From Bryobacterales bacterium (GTDB lineage: Bacteria > Acidobacteriota > Terriglobia > Bryobacterales > Bryobacteraceae), in contig JADJWL010000002.1 of assembly GCA_016716385.1 (NCBI GenBank), positions 538,390 through 602,389 of the forward strand: a stretch of 64,000 nucleotides of DNA. The letters run 5' to 3'. Both the position numbers and the translations under genes were made by a program. Numbering within the stretch: the stretch's first letter is position 1; the number at the start of each line of letters is the position of its first letter. The notes under the pieces were generated by a model. That model had not been told where the DNA came from. It ran no database searches and worked only from the letters and a program-made list of their open reading frames with translations. Shown one piece after another: positions 35,090 to 43,828 of the stretch.

Positions 35090-36831
35090 TGCGCCGCCGG
35101 ACTTTTCTCTCTCTGCCCGCCGCCCTGCCCCTCGCGGCGCCCGGCCAGACCCCGCGGCGCCGCGCGGTGGCGTTTGGCGATTCGACCACGGCGCTCCGCA
35201 AAGGCCTGACCGTCTTCACGGAGACCGATCTGCCAGGCTGGGAGTGGATCAACGCCGGCGTTGGCGGCAACAACACAAACCAGGCGCGCGAGCGTTTCGA
35301 ACGCGATGTGCTCGCGCACAAACCCGACGTCGCGGTTGTGCAGTTCGGCATCAACGACGCCGCGGTCGACGTGTGGAAGACGCCCGCCGCCGCCGGACCG
35401 CGCGTCTCTCTCCTCCGCTATCGCGAGAACCTGACGTTCTTCGTGCGCTCGCTGCGCGAACGCGGTATCCAGCCGCTGCTGATGACGCCGAATCCGCTGC
35501 GCTGGACTCCGCGGCTGCGGTCCATGTACGGCAAGCCGCCCTACGATCCCGACACCCCCGATGGTTTCAACCCACTGTTGCGCCAGTATGCGGACGCGGC
35601 GCGCCAGGTGGCGCGCGCCGAGGACACGGCGCTCCTCGACATCTACCGCGCATTCGAAAAGCTGGGGCCGGACGCCTTGCTGCTCGACGGCATGCACCCG
35701 AACAACGCGGGCCACCGCCTGCTCGCCCGGTTGCTGCGCGGCCAGTTGCTCGCAGGCGGACCCAGACCGCGCGGATCGTCGCTGCCGTTCCTCGATCTCG
35801 CCTCCGATTTCCGACGCCAGACCATCGTCGACCGCGAGCCCGGCCAGTACCTCGGCCACCCGACGACCGTGCTGCTCGACGACGCCCGCACGATGCTCTG
35901 CGTCTACCCCAAGGGGCACGGCCGCGGCGGCATCGTCTACAAGCGCTCCACCGACGGCGGTCTGACGTGGTCCGAACGGCTGCCCGTGCCGCACAACTGG
36001 GAAACGTCGCAGGAAGTGCCGACGCTGTTCCGGGCGGAAAGCAAGCGGCTCGTCATGTTCTCCGGGCTGTATCCGATTCGCATGGCCGTCTCCGAGGACG
36101 AGGGCGTCACCTGGACGCCGCTGAAACCCATCGGCGATTTCGGCGGGATCGTGGCCATGGGCGACATGACCCGCCTGCGCGACGGCAGGTTCCTCGCGCT
36201 CTTTCACGACGACGGGCGCTTCCTGCGCGACGCCATGACGACCGGCCCGTTCCACGTCTACAAGACGGTTTCGAGCGATGGCTGCCTCACCTGGAGCGAG
36301 CCCGAAGCGATGCTGCACCACCCCGTCGCCGATCTGTGCGAGCCCGGCCTCGTGCGCTCGCCCGACGGCCGGCAGCTTGCTGTCCTGCTGCGGGAGAACG
36401 CCCGCCTGCTGAACTCCTTCGTCGCGTTCAGCGACGACGAAGGAGAAACCTGGACCGAACCGGTGGAACTGCCCGGCGCGCTCACCGGCGACCGGCACAC
36501 CGCGCGCTACGACGCCGACGGCCGCCTCGTCGTCGTCTTCCGCGACACGGCGCACGAAAGCCCCACGCGCGGAGACTTCGTCGCCTGGATCGGCCGCTAC
36601 GAGGATCTGCGCACAGGCGCGGAAGGCCAGTACAGGGTCCGGCTGCTCGACAACACGATGGGCGCCGATTGCGGCTATCCCGGCCTCGAACGGCTGCCCG
36701 ACGGCACGTTCGTGGCGACGACGTACGGCCACTGGATCCAGGGAGAGCCGCCCTTCGTCGTCAGCACCCGCTTCCGCCTCGCGGAACTCGACGCGCTGGC
36801 TACTTCGCGAAGCCGAGGCCGCGTAGAGTAG
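35089..36831 (+). CDS. SGNH esterase fused to a sialidase-like propeller
   Basis: A 580-residue exported protein (RRRTFLSLPAALPLAAPGQ, Tat-like). Residues about 25-220 form an SGNH/GDSL hydrolase: block I FGDSTT (S32), block II NAGVGGNN, block III VVQFGINDA and D200/H203 in LDGMHPNNAGH. From about residue 240 on, Asp-box sialidase repeats appear (STDGGLTWSE, SEDEGVTWTP, SSDGCLTWSE, SDDEGETWTE). The order suggests one protein that removes acyl groups and hydrolyses or binds glycans, such as acetylated sialic acids or pectin. It starts at an ATG overlapping the ATPase stop, and its end overlaps the next gene by 32 bases. Confidence 0.85.
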   Translation: MRRRTFLSLPAALPLAAPGQTPRRRAVAFGDSTTALRKGLTVFTETDLPGWEWINAGVGGNNTNQARERFERDVLAHKPDVAVVQFGINDAAVDVWKTPAAAGPRVSLLRYRENLTFFVRSLRERGIQPLLMTPNPLRWTPRLRSMYGKPPYDPDTPDGFNPLLRQYADAARQVARAEDTALLDIYRAFEKLGPDALLLDGMHPNNAGHRLLARLLRGQLLAGGPRPRGSSLPFLDLASDFRRQTIVDREPGQYLGHPTTVLLDDARTMLCVYPKGHGRGGIVYKRSTDGGLTWSERLPVPHNWETSQEVPTLFRAESKRLVMFSGLYPIRMAVSEDEGVTWTPLKPIGDFGGIVAMGDMTRLRDGRFLALFHDDGRFLRDAMTTGPFHVYKTVSSDGCLTWSEPEAMLHHPVADLCEPGLVRSPDGRQLAVLLRENARLLNSFVAFSDDEGETWTEPVELPGALTGDRHTARYDADGRLVVVFRDTAHESPTRGDFVAWIGRYEDLRTGAEGQYRVRLLDNTMGADCGYPGLERLPDGTFVATTYGHWIQGEPPFVVSTRFRLAELDALATSRSRGRVE

Positions 36832-37717
36832 CCTCGGGCTCAGGCTCCTCAAACTGGGACAGCGGCTTCTTCTGGATGCCGCCCTCGATCGCCACACCCG
36901 CCGGCGTACTCACGAACGGGAAAGCCGCCCGCAGGACGTCGAGGTCGTTCGAGACCCCCGCCCGCAGCCCGGTGGTTTCGAGGAAGCTCCGGGCGAATTG
37001 CTGCTGCTGCGTCGGCACCACGACGACTTTCGTCTCGCCCCAGTCGAGCTTCGCCATGCGGCGCGCGGCATCCAGGCAATGCGAACACTCCGGATCGAAG
37101 AAATACACGAAGATCTGCCCGTCCTGCAGGGACATGGGTCGGCCGTCGACTGTGATCGAATTCGGCGCGCGGACGCCGGTCTGGCTGAAGAAAGACACGC
37201 CGTAGGCCCCGCCCGCAAACAGCGTCACCGCCGCCAGGATCCACACCGCCGGACGGGTTCCGAAAGAAGGCCGCACCCACCATCCCGCGATGGCGGCGGC
37301 CGCCAGCATCACCGAGTCGGCCACGAAGAATCCCGGCCCGACAGCACGCTTCAGCCACGGGAAGCAGCTGCACTCTTCGCCCCTTAGCTGGTTATAGAAA
37401 ATGGCGAAGTAGAGCATGAACGCGACCAGCATCGCCCCGATCAGCCACGCGCCCCAGCGCCGGAATCTTGGGATCAGGATCAGGATGGCGGCGAACGTTT
37501 CGGCAATCCCAAAGGCGATCGCGGCGGGCAGACTCAGCGCCTGCGGCACCAGCGCCTGGTTCATGCGTACAGCGGCGCCTGGCGCGTCGGTCAGCTTCCA
37601 GACTCCGGCGATCAGAAACAGAACCGCCATCAGGAACGCGCACACGTGTGAGGCCGACGCCTTCCAGGCGGGAGTCGCCACCGGCGGGGCTTGAACGGGA
37701 GACAGTGTCTCTTCCAT
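36800..37717 (-). CDS. MauE/DoxX-like membrane protein fused to a thioredoxin-like domain
   Basis: A 305-residue protein with a GGAGAGG site just before the ATG. Residues about 22-175 hold four to five membrane helices of the MauE/DoxX type, with a cysteine pair C116/C118 (GEECSCFPW) at the outer face as in MauE. The last 120 residues form a thioredoxin-like domain with C211-S-H-C214. The two cysteine pairs in one chain suggest relay of electrons or disulfides across the membrane to envelope proteins. Its 3' end overlaps the SGNH-sialidase gene by 32 bases. Confidence 0.78.
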   Translation of the reverse strand: MEETLSPVQAPPVATPAWKASASHVCAFLMAVLFLIAGVWKLTDAPGAAVRMNQALVPQALSLPAAIAFGIAETFAAILILIPRFRRWGAWLIGAMLVAFMLYFAIFYNQLRGEECSCFPWLKRAVGPGFFVADSVMLAAAAIAGWWVRPSFGTRPAVWILAAVTLFAGGAYGVSFFSQTGVRAPNSITVDGRPMSLQDGQIFVYFFDPECSHCLDAARRMAKLDWGETKVVVVPTQQQQFARSFLETTGLRAGVSNDLDVLRAAFPFVSTPAGVAIEGGIQKKPLSQFEEPEPEATLRGLGFAK

Positions 37718-37745
37718 ACCTCTCCAGTGTATCCCCCGGCCGTGC

Positions 37746-37751
37746 CATACT
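37746..37751 (+). promoter_or_regulatory. candidate -10 box directly before the small secreted protein gene
   Basis: CATACT ends six bases before the ATG at 37758, with no ribosome site between, as expected for a leaderless transcript. Confidence 0.3.
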
Positions 37752-37757
37752 GCGCAC

Positions 37758-38255
37758 ATGACGGCGTGGTGGCTGCTCCTGCTGGCGGTGCCCGCGATGG
37801 CCGCCTCCGTGGTCGAGCACGCGTTCGAGCTTCCCGCGGGCGAGTGGCGCTTTGCCGAGGTCACCACTGCGCAACCGGGGACCGTGATCCACGCCGAGTG
37901 CCTCGTGACGCGCGGCGAAGGACCGGTCATCCTCGAGGTCATCGCCAAGTCCCAACTTGACGCGCACAAGACGGCGGCCCGGCGTCCGTATCTCGCGCGG
38001 CAGGGTCCGGCGCAGTCCGTGCGTCTGACGGCGGTAGCCGGGGATCCGGGAGTCTACGCGATCGTCGTGGAAAGCCCGGAGCAGACGGCGGCAGTCCGCC
38101 TCCAGATCCGCCTGGAGGAAGAACGGCTGGCGCGGGAACTCCCGGCCGGCCAACGAGCGCTGATTACCGCGCTGAGCCTGGGAGCGTTTGTCGCGATTCT
38201 CGTTTACGCGGGGGGGCGGTTGCGTCCCTATCTGCGTGGACCCGCCGGACTATAA
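37758..38255 (+). CDS. secreted or membrane-anchored protein of unknown function
   Basis: A 165-residue protein that I do not recognise. It has a signal peptide (TAWWLLLLAVPAMAA), a beta-rich middle of about 110 residues (HAFELPAGEWRFAEVTTAQPG) that could be a GOLD or jelly-roll-like domain, and one C-terminal membrane helix (ALITALSLGAFVAILVYAGG) ending in a short basic tail. This is the layout of a single-pass protein with its main domain outside. Its last 18 bases overlap the 3' end of the RNase P RNA gene on the other strand. Confidence 0.65.
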   Translation: MTAWWLLLLAVPAMAASVVEHAFELPAGEWRFAEVTTAQPGTVIHAECLVTRGEGPVILEVIAKSQLDAHKTAARRPYLARQGPAQSVRLTAVAGDPGVYAIVVESPEQTAAVRLQIRLEEERLARELPAGQRALITALSLGAFVAILVYAGGRLRPYLRGPAGL

Positions 38256-38609
38256 GCCGGTTTCTGTGCCCTCGCGGGCGGCAGTCATTCATCTCGACCG
38301 CCCATTGCTGAACGGCTCTAGCGACCTACCCGGGAGTCGAACGGAGCGGGCCGCTCCTCCCCCCCTATTTGGTCTTGCTCCGCGTGGGGTTTGCCCTGCC
38401 AGCCGAATTACTCCGGCCGCGGTGCGCTCTTACCGCACCATTTCACCCTTACCGGAGCCCTAAATCGGGCTGCGGCGGTATATTTTCTGTGGCACTTTCC
38501 GTGAAGCAGCCTTTGAGACCGCCCCCCCGGCCGTTAGCCGGCACGCTGCCCTGTGGAGACCGGACTTTCCTCCCCCGCGAACGGGAGCGACTGCCCGTCC
38601 GGCGCGTCC
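38238..38609 (-). ncRNA. rnpB: RNase P RNA, bacterial class A
   Basis: About 372 bases on the minus strand. Hallmarks in order are GAGGAAAGTCCGG, the ACAGAAA segment, GTAAGGGTGAAA, AAGAGCGCACC, AGACCAAATAGGG, GGTAGGTCGCTAGAG, AGATGAATGACTGCC and ACAGAAACCGGCTTAT. The ends form the P1 helix: GGACGCGCCGGAC (38609-38597) pairs with GTCCGGCGGGTCC near 38238 with one mismatch. It is the catalytic RNA that trims tRNA 5' ends. Confidence 0.95.
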
Positions 38610-38615
38610 GTGTCC

Positions 38616-38621
38616 AGTATG
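38616..38621 (-). promoter_or_regulatory. candidate -10 box of rnpB
   Basis: CATACT on the minus strand ends six bases before the predicted 5' end of RNase P RNA. The -35 is weak (TTTTCA, 18 bases upstream). Confidence 0.35.
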
Positions 38622-38737
38622 GCATGGAATTCAATTGGATGAAAACACTAGGAATCGGCCAGAGACCGGTGTATTCTGAAAAGGTCAGCGGACCCTGCTG
38701 GCAGTGCTGTTGACTCTTAGACTACATGGAGAGACCG

Positions 38738-41728
38738 ATGTTCCGATCTCGCGTCGTTCACCTCGTGGCCGCGTCGCTGCTCGCCACCAGCCTGCTCGTT
38801 GCCCAGGGCAACGAGACCACGGCGACCAAGGACGATTGGGAAGAAATCAACTTCGAGTTCGACTCCTATATCCTTTCCGACGGCTACCCAACTCTCTTGC
38901 GGCTGGCCGAACTCCTGAAGATGAACCAGGACTACAGGGTTCAGGTGGAAGGGCATACGGACTATGTCGGCTCAGTTGCCTACAACGAACGGCTCGCTCT
39001 GAATCGCGCGGAGGCGGTCAAGAGCTTTCTTGTGAAGTACGGCGCGTCAGGCGCCCAGCTTCAGACCGGGGGGCAGGGAAAGGCCGCCCCGAAGGTTCCG
39101 AACACTTCCAAAGAGGGCCGGTTCATGAACCGGCGCGTCACCCTCACGGTACGTGACGGACAGGGAAATATTGTCGCGGCCGGCGGCGCGGCGCAAGTGG
39201 TGCCCGCGCTCGAGGAGCGCCTGCAGAAACTCGAAGAGTGTTGTGCGTCCATTCTGAAGAAGCTGGACAAGCTGGACGACATTCTTGCGGCCCTGCGCGA
39301 CCTCAAAGGCGAGAACGAACGGCTCAAGCAGGACGTTGCCGCGCTGAAGTCGCAGGAGCGTCCGGCGATGGCCGCCGCCCCGGCTGGCCTCTCGGCCGGC
39401 GAAGCGCGCGAGATCGCCCGCGAAGCTGTGGAGGAATTGGATAGCCGCAATAAGAAGTTCTCGATCCTCTCGGCCAACCTCGGGCCCACCACCTACGGCG
39501 ACCTGGCCTTCAGTGGCAAGGGCCGCTACTTCGCGCCGTTCAAGGACTCTTTCGCGGTCCAGGCCGAAGGCGAGTATATGTATTACGGCGGCGGATCCGG
39601 CCGGATCGAAGGACGCCAGGAAGGCCAGTTCGACCTCGGTCTGGTCAGCCGTGCGGGGAACTTCCAGCTCGGACAGTTCGCCAGCTTCAAGCGCGTCCAG
39701 TTGTCGCAGTTCCAGCAAGGCGGCACTCTCGGCCAGGCCGCTCTCACCGCCGACTGGATCTTCAGCCGCGGCCGGATCGGCGCGTTCGGCACCAAGGGCT
39801 TCCTGAGCGAGGCCACGGTCAACCGCACGCAGCTCGGACCGAATTCGTTCACCGAAAGCTACCTCAGCATCGTCGACCAGGCCGGCGGTTCGGCCGCCGT
39901 CGCGGCTTGGGGTGACGCGTGGTTCGAAGGCAACCTCGGCCACCTGTGGCGCCGCGGCGGCGACAACCGTCCCGGCGGCATGATCCGCCTCGTTCAGCCG
40001 CTCAACAAGATGGTCGCGCTCACCTTCGAGGCGGGGATGAACGAAACCCTGATCACGAACAACGACCGCGGCCGCTTCCAGGTCGGTCTGCAGTTCGGCC
40101 AGTGGCTGACGCCGAAGATGTACGGCGACACCAAGGGTCCGGTGCCGGTCGACATCCCGCGCGTGCGGTACGAAGTGCTCACGCGGCGCGTCGGCAACTC
40201 GACGCCCGTGGCCGACGCCGGTCCCGACCAGATTGGCGTGGCGCCCGGACAGATCACTCTGGACGGCAGCGGTTCGTACGATCCGGATGGCGATCCGCTC
40301 ACCTACGAGTGGCGTCAGATCGCCGGGCCGTCGGTCTCTATCGCCGGCATGAGCGAGGCGCGCGCCACGTTCACCGCGGCCGAAGGGCAGAGCTACTCGT
40401 TCCGCCTGACGGTGCGCGATCCGGGCGGCCTCACGGGCACCGCACGGGCGACCGTATCGACGCGGACCAGCGTCCAGCCGCGCATCCTGCGGTTTAACGC
40501 GCAGCCCAACGTGATCCGCGCCGGCCAGACCACGACACTGATCTGGCAGGTCGAAAACGCCGAGTCGGTGGAAATCACCGGTCTGGGCAACGTCGACCCG
40601 CAGTCCGGCACGTCGACCATCACACCCGATCAAACCACGACCTACCGCCTGACCGCACGGAATCAGTCGGGTGAAATCAGCGAAACCATCACGGTGGCGG
40701 TGGAGCGCGAGGGTCCGCGCATTCTGCGGTTCCTGGCGACGCCGGCGACCATCCTTCCGGGTGAGGCTTCGACCTTGGCCTGGGAGACGGAGAACGCTGA
40801 TTCGGTCGAGATCCTCGGCATCGGCACTGTGCGTCCGGATGGAGCCACAACGGTTTCGCCGGCCAGTACGACCACCTACACGCTGATCGCACGCAGCCGC
40901 TTCGGCGAGGTGACGACGACGGCTACTGTCCAGGTTATCCCCGGACAGGCGCCGCGCATCATCCGCTTCGCTGCGACGCCGGTCGAGATTCTGCCTACCG
41001 AGCAGGCCTCGCTGGTGTGGCAGGTGGAGAACGCCGACGAGGTGACGATCTCCGGCATCGGCCGCGTGGAAGCGACCGGGACGTCGACCGTTAGCCCGAC
41101 CGCCAACACGACTTACACGATCACCGCGCGGAACGCGCAGGGTGAGGTCTCGTCCACGGCGGTGGTCGGGGTCATCGCCCCGGTGCGGATCCTCGACTTC
41201 GTGGCCGACCCGCCGCAACAGGTGGCCGGCCAGCCGGTGACGCTCAAGTGGACCACGCAGAACGCGACGGAAGTCGTGATCACCGGCGTGGGTGCGGTGC
41301 CCGCCAACGGCTCGGTAACCGTGACGCCGGATGTCGATACGAGCTACACGCTCATCGCTTACGGCCAGCGGACCCAGGCCAGCGCCTTCGCTCTCGTCAA
41401 GATCGTCCCGCCGCCGGCGACCAACCGGCCGCCGGTCGCCGACGCGGGAGATGACCAGAGAATCTACCGCAACGTGGTCGTGCTGGACGGATCGCGCTCC
41501 TTCGATCCGGACAGCGACCCGATCACCTTCTCCTGGCGGCTCGTGCAGTATCTGCCCGATCCGAACACGAAGCCGGGTCCCACGACACCGACTCTGACCA
41601 ACACGAGCACGGCTCGTCCCACGGTGCTGATGCCGCAGTGGGGCCAGTACGTGTTCGAACTCACCGTGACGGATTCCCACGGAGCGCGCGCGACAGATTA
41701 TGTCCGCGTAACCTTCATCGATCCGTAG
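38738..41728 (+). CDS. large OmpA-type outer-membrane protein with PKD and tandem Ig-like repeats
   Basis: About 996 residues; the ATG at 38738 is chosen because GGAG lies six bases upstream, and the signal is FRSRVVHLVAASLLATSLLVAQ. Residues 35-138 are an OmpA C-type peptidoglycan-binding domain (EGHTDYVGS with D75, LNRAEAV with R90, NRRV near 132). A coiled coil follows (about 155-205), then some 240 residues of alternating beta strands that may be a barrel, a PKD domain near 488-580, four Ig-like repeats (581-890) and a last PKD-like domain. Placing the OmpA domain first, before the barrel, is unusual. It probably links the cell wall to the outer membrane and displays the repeats outside. 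A clear terminator follows. Confidence 0.8.
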   Translation: MFRSRVVHLVAASLLATSLLVAQGNETTATKDDWEEINFEFDSYILSDGYPTLLRLAELLKMNQDYRVQVEGHTDYVGSVAYNERLALNRAEAVKSFLVKYGASGAQLQTGGQGKAAPKVPNTSKEGRFMNRRVTLTVRDGQGNIVAAGGAAQVVPALEERLQKLEECCASILKKLDKLDDILAALRDLKGENERLKQDVAALKSQERPAMAAAPAGLSAGEAREIAREAVEELDSRNKKFSILSANLGPTTYGDLAFSGKGRYFAPFKDSFAVQAEGEYMYYGGGSGRIEGRQEGQFDLGLVSRAGNFQLGQFASFKRVQLSQFQQGGTLGQAALTADWIFSRGRIGAFGTKGFLSEATVNRTQLGPNSFTESYLSIVDQAGGSAAVAAWGDAWFEGNLGHLWRRGGDNRPGGMIRLVQPLNKMVALTFEAGMNETLITNNDRGRFQVGLQFGQWLTPKMYGDTKGPVPVDIPRVRYEVLTRRVGNSTPVADAGPDQIGVAPGQITLDGSGSYDPDGDPLTYEWRQIAGPSVSIAGMSEARATFTAAEGQSYSFRLTVRDPGGLTGTARATVSTRTSVQPRILRFNAQPNVIRAGQTTTLIWQVENAESVEITGLGNVDPQSGTSTITPDQTTTYRLTARNQSGEISETITVAVEREGPRILRFLATPATILPGEASTLAWETENADSVEILGIGTVRPDGATTVSPASTTTYTLIARSRFGEVTTTATVQVIPGQAPRIIRFAATPVEILPTEQASLVWQVENADEVTISGIGRVEATGTSTVSPTANTTYTITARNAQGEVSSTAVVGVIAPVRILDFVADPPQQVAGQPVTLKWTTQNATEVVITGVGAVPANGSVTVTPDVDTSYTLIAYGQRTQASAFALVKIVPPPATNRPPVADAGDDQRIYRNVVVLDGSRSFDPDSDPITFSWRLVQYLPDPNTKPGPTTPTLTNTSTARPTVLMPQWGQYVFELTVTDSHGARATDYVRVTFIDP
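40478..41409 (+). repeat. four tandem Ig-like repeats within the OmpA-type gene
   Basis: Units begin at 40478, 40715, 40952 and 41180, giving periods of 237, 237 and 228 bases (79, 79 and 76 residues). Each starts PRIxRF or VRILDF, contains a LxWxxxNAxxVxIxGxG core and ends in a TTTYxLxAR strand. The units have diverged in sequence but keep these marks. Confidence 0.85.
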
Positions 41729-41757
41729 ACGGCGCGCGCTACACCTAAAGCGGATGA

Positions 41758-41782
41758 GGGCGGCCTCCGGGCCGCCCTTTCG
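41758..41782 (+). terminator. rho-independent terminator after the OmpA-type gene
   Basis: GGGCGGCC (41758-41765) pairs perfectly with GGCCGCCC (41770-41777) across a TCCG loop and is followed by TTTCG. The T-run is short, but stem, position 30 bases after the stop and tight loop fit well. Confidence 0.75.
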
Positions 41783-41797
41783 CATTTCCGGAGGCGC

Positions 41798-41803
41798 TAC
41801 ACT
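41798..41803 (+). promoter_or_regulatory. candidate -10 box of the PQQ-type propeller gene
   Basis: TACACT ends nine bases before the ATG at 41813, just after the terminator. The expected leader would be about two or three bases, and no ribosome site is present. Confidence 0.3.
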
Positions 41804-41812
41804 GGCAACACA

Positions 41813-43027
41813 ATGCGCGCCTTCGTCTGCTGGGCTCTGATGGCTTATTCGCTTCCCGCTGCGCCTGCGGACTGGCCGCAGTTCCTCGGGCCCGCCCGCA
41901 ACGCCACGACACCGTCCGCCGCCGCGGCGTGGGGCAAAGGCGCTCCCAAGACTCTGTGGAAGAAGAACGTCGGCGCCGGTTTCGCCGGCCCCGTCGTCGC
42001 CGGCGGAAAACTGATCCTGTTCCATCGCAAGGGAGGCGAGGAAATCGTCGAAGCGTTCGACGCCCTGACGGGACGGGATCTCTGGCGCACTCCCTCCGCA
42101 ACTACCTATCGCGACGACTTCGGCTTCGATGAAGGACCGCGGGGCACACCGGCCGTGGCGGACGGCCGCGTGTTCACCTTCGGTGCCGAAGGCGTTCTCC
42201 AGGCGCTCGACCTCGCCAGCGGGCGCCGCTTGTGGGCAGTCGAGACGCACAAGGAATTCGGGGTCAAGAAGGAATTCTTCGGCGCGGCTTGCTCCCCTCT
42301 CGTCGAGGGAAACGTCGTGATCGTCCACGTCGGCGGCCAGGGAGCCGGAGTTGTCGCATTCGACGCCGCCACCGGAAAGCCCGTCTGGCGCGCCACTTCG
42401 GACGAAGCCGGCTACTCCTCGCCCGTCGCCGCGACGGTGGGCGGCGCACGGCGGATCCTGGCGTTCACCCGCGCCGGGCTGACCGGCCTCGATCCTGCCA
42501 CCGGCAACGTGCTGTTCCGCATCCCCTGGCGTTCGCGCAGCCATGCGTCGGTCAACGCGGCCGCGCCAGTTGTGTCCGGCTCCCTCGTGTTCGTCTCCGC
42601 CAGTTACGGAACCGGGGCGCTGCTGCTCGACGCCGCGAAGACGCCTCCTGGGAAGCTGTGGTCTTCCGATGACGCGATGAGCAATCACTACGCCACCAGC
42701 GTCCTGCGGGATGGCTATCTCTACGGTTACCACGGCCGCCAGGAGCAGGGACCGTCCCTGCGCTGCATCGAACTGAAGACGGGCAAAGTGATGTGGGATG
42801 AAGATCAGTTCCGCGCCGGCACCGTGCTGCTTGCCGGGGACAAACTCCTCGTGATGCGGGAATCGGGCGAACTCCTGCTCGCGCCGGCGGCGCCCGGCGG
42901 ATTCCGGCCGGAAGCGCGCGCCCGGCTTCTCGACGCGACCGTCCGCGCTTACCCCGCCTACGCCGGCGGCGTGCTCTACGTCCGCAATGAGCGGCAGTTG
43001 GCGGCATTCCGTCTGGCGGCAGAGTAA
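41813..43027 (+). CDS. exported PQQ-like beta-propeller protein
   Basis: A 404-residue protein with a signal peptide (RAFVCWALMAYSLPAAPA), then the common opening DWPQFLGPARN of Acidobacteria and Planctomycetes quinoprotein-like propellers. Blade repeats read as FDALTGRDLWRT, LDLASGRRLWAV and FDAATGKPVWRA, so about seven or eight blades are likely. It lacks obvious PQQ-dehydrogenase catalytic residues (no clear Asp/Arg pair can be assigned) and may act as a scaffold such as BamB. The gene starts two bases before fpg's GTG region ends its run: fpg follows three bases after the stop. Confidence 0.82.
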   Translation: MRAFVCWALMAYSLPAAPADWPQFLGPARNATTPSAAAAWGKGAPKTLWKKNVGAGFAGPVVAGGKLILFHRKGGEEIVEAFDALTGRDLWRTPSATTYRDDFGFDEGPRGTPAVADGRVFTFGAEGVLQALDLASGRRLWAVETHKEFGVKKEFFGAACSPLVEGNVVIVHVGGQGAGVVAFDAATGKPVWRATSDEAGYSSPVAATVGGARRILAFTRAGLTGLDPATGNVLFRIPWRSRSHASVNAAAPVVSGSLVFVSASYGTGALLLDAAKTPPGKLWSSDDAMSNHYATSVLRDGYLYGYHGRQEQGPSLRCIELKTGKVMWDEDQFRAGTVLLAGDKLLVMRESGELLLAPAAPGGFRPEARARLLDATVRAYPAYAGGVLYVRNERQLAAFRLAAE

Positions 43028-43029
43028 CC

Positions 43030-43821
43030 GTGCCCGAGTTGCCGGAAGTCGAGGCGGTGTGCGGCAAGTTGCGGGCCGAGGCGGCGGGAGCGCCCGTCCG
43101 GAGGCTCGTCATCCAACGGCGGCGCATCACGTCGCCGGACGATCCGGCGAGAGTCGAAGCCGCCGCGGCAGGCCGGACGCTCGATGCCATCGACCGCGTG
43201 GGGAAGAACATCCTGCTGCGCCTCGGTCCCGTAACGTTGCACGCCCACCTGCGCATGACGGGCAACTTGTGCGTGATCCCGGACCACCGGCTGCGCCCGG
43301 CAGCAGCCAGCGCGTGGTTCGAACTCGCCTGCGGGCGTGGGATTGTGTTCGAGGATCCCCGCGGACTCGGGACGCTGCGGCTCCTCGATGGCCCCCTCCC
43401 AGGTCTCGGCCCGGAGCCGCTGGACCCCGGGTTCACGGCCGAACGCTTCGTCGCCGCCGCCCGAGCGTCCCGGCAACCCGCGAAGCTCTTCCTGATGGAC
43501 CAGCGCAAAGTGGCGGGGATTGGCAACATCTATGCCGCCGAGGCTCTGTTCCACGCGGGCATCGACCCGCGCCGCCCCATCGGCCGCATCGCGCCACGCC
43601 GCCTCGCCGCACTCCATGCCGTCGTTGTTCGGGTTCTGAACGATGCGGTACAATTTGCTTACATTACGTACTCGCGCCCGGGCGGCTTCCGGGAGGCCGA
43701 CGATTACACGCCTGCCGTGTACGGCCGGGAGGGCGAATCCTGCGTTGCGTGCGGGACCCCGATCCGCCGTGTCGCTCAGGGTGGCCGCTCCACGTACTTC
43801 TGTCCCAAGTGCCAGCGATGA
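43030..43821 (+). CDS. mutM: formamidopyrimidine-DNA glycosylase (Fpg/MutM)
   Basis: A 263-residue base-excision repair enzyme that removes oxidised purines such as 8-oxoguanine. The catalytic N-terminal proline follows the start in PELPEVEAV, with a conserved lysine at 59 (DRVGKNILLRL). The helix-two-turn-helix part has VAGIGNIYAAEALFHAGIDP, and the C-terminal zinc finger is C-V-A-C then FCPKCQR. The start is GTG at 43030, two bases after the propeller gene stop, so the two may share a transcript. Confidence 0.94.
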   Translation: MPELPEVEAVCGKLRAEAAGAPVRRLVIQRRRITSPDDPARVEAAAAGRTLDAIDRVGKNILLRLGPVTLHAHLRMTGNLCVIPDHRLRPAAASAWFELACGRGIVFEDPRGLGTLRLLDGPLPGLGPEPLDPGFTAERFVAAARASRQPAKLFLMDQRKVAGIGNIYAAEALFHAGIDPRRPIGRIAPRRLAALHAVVVRVLNDAVQFAYITYSRPGGFREADDYTPAVYGREGESCVACGTPIRRVAQGGRSTYFCPKCQR

Positions 43822-43828
43822 GGATTCC

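Noticed and set aside
34444..36897. Open frame of about 817 codons on the minus strand
   Set aside because: Antisense to the ATPase and SGNH-sialidase genes, which have intact motifs. No recognisable domain in the translation.
39047..42733. Open frame of about 1228 codons on the minus strand
   Set aside because: It lies antisense to the OmpA-type gene and the propeller gene, both of which show clear domains. The frame is open only because GC-rich codons give few stops in this antisense register.
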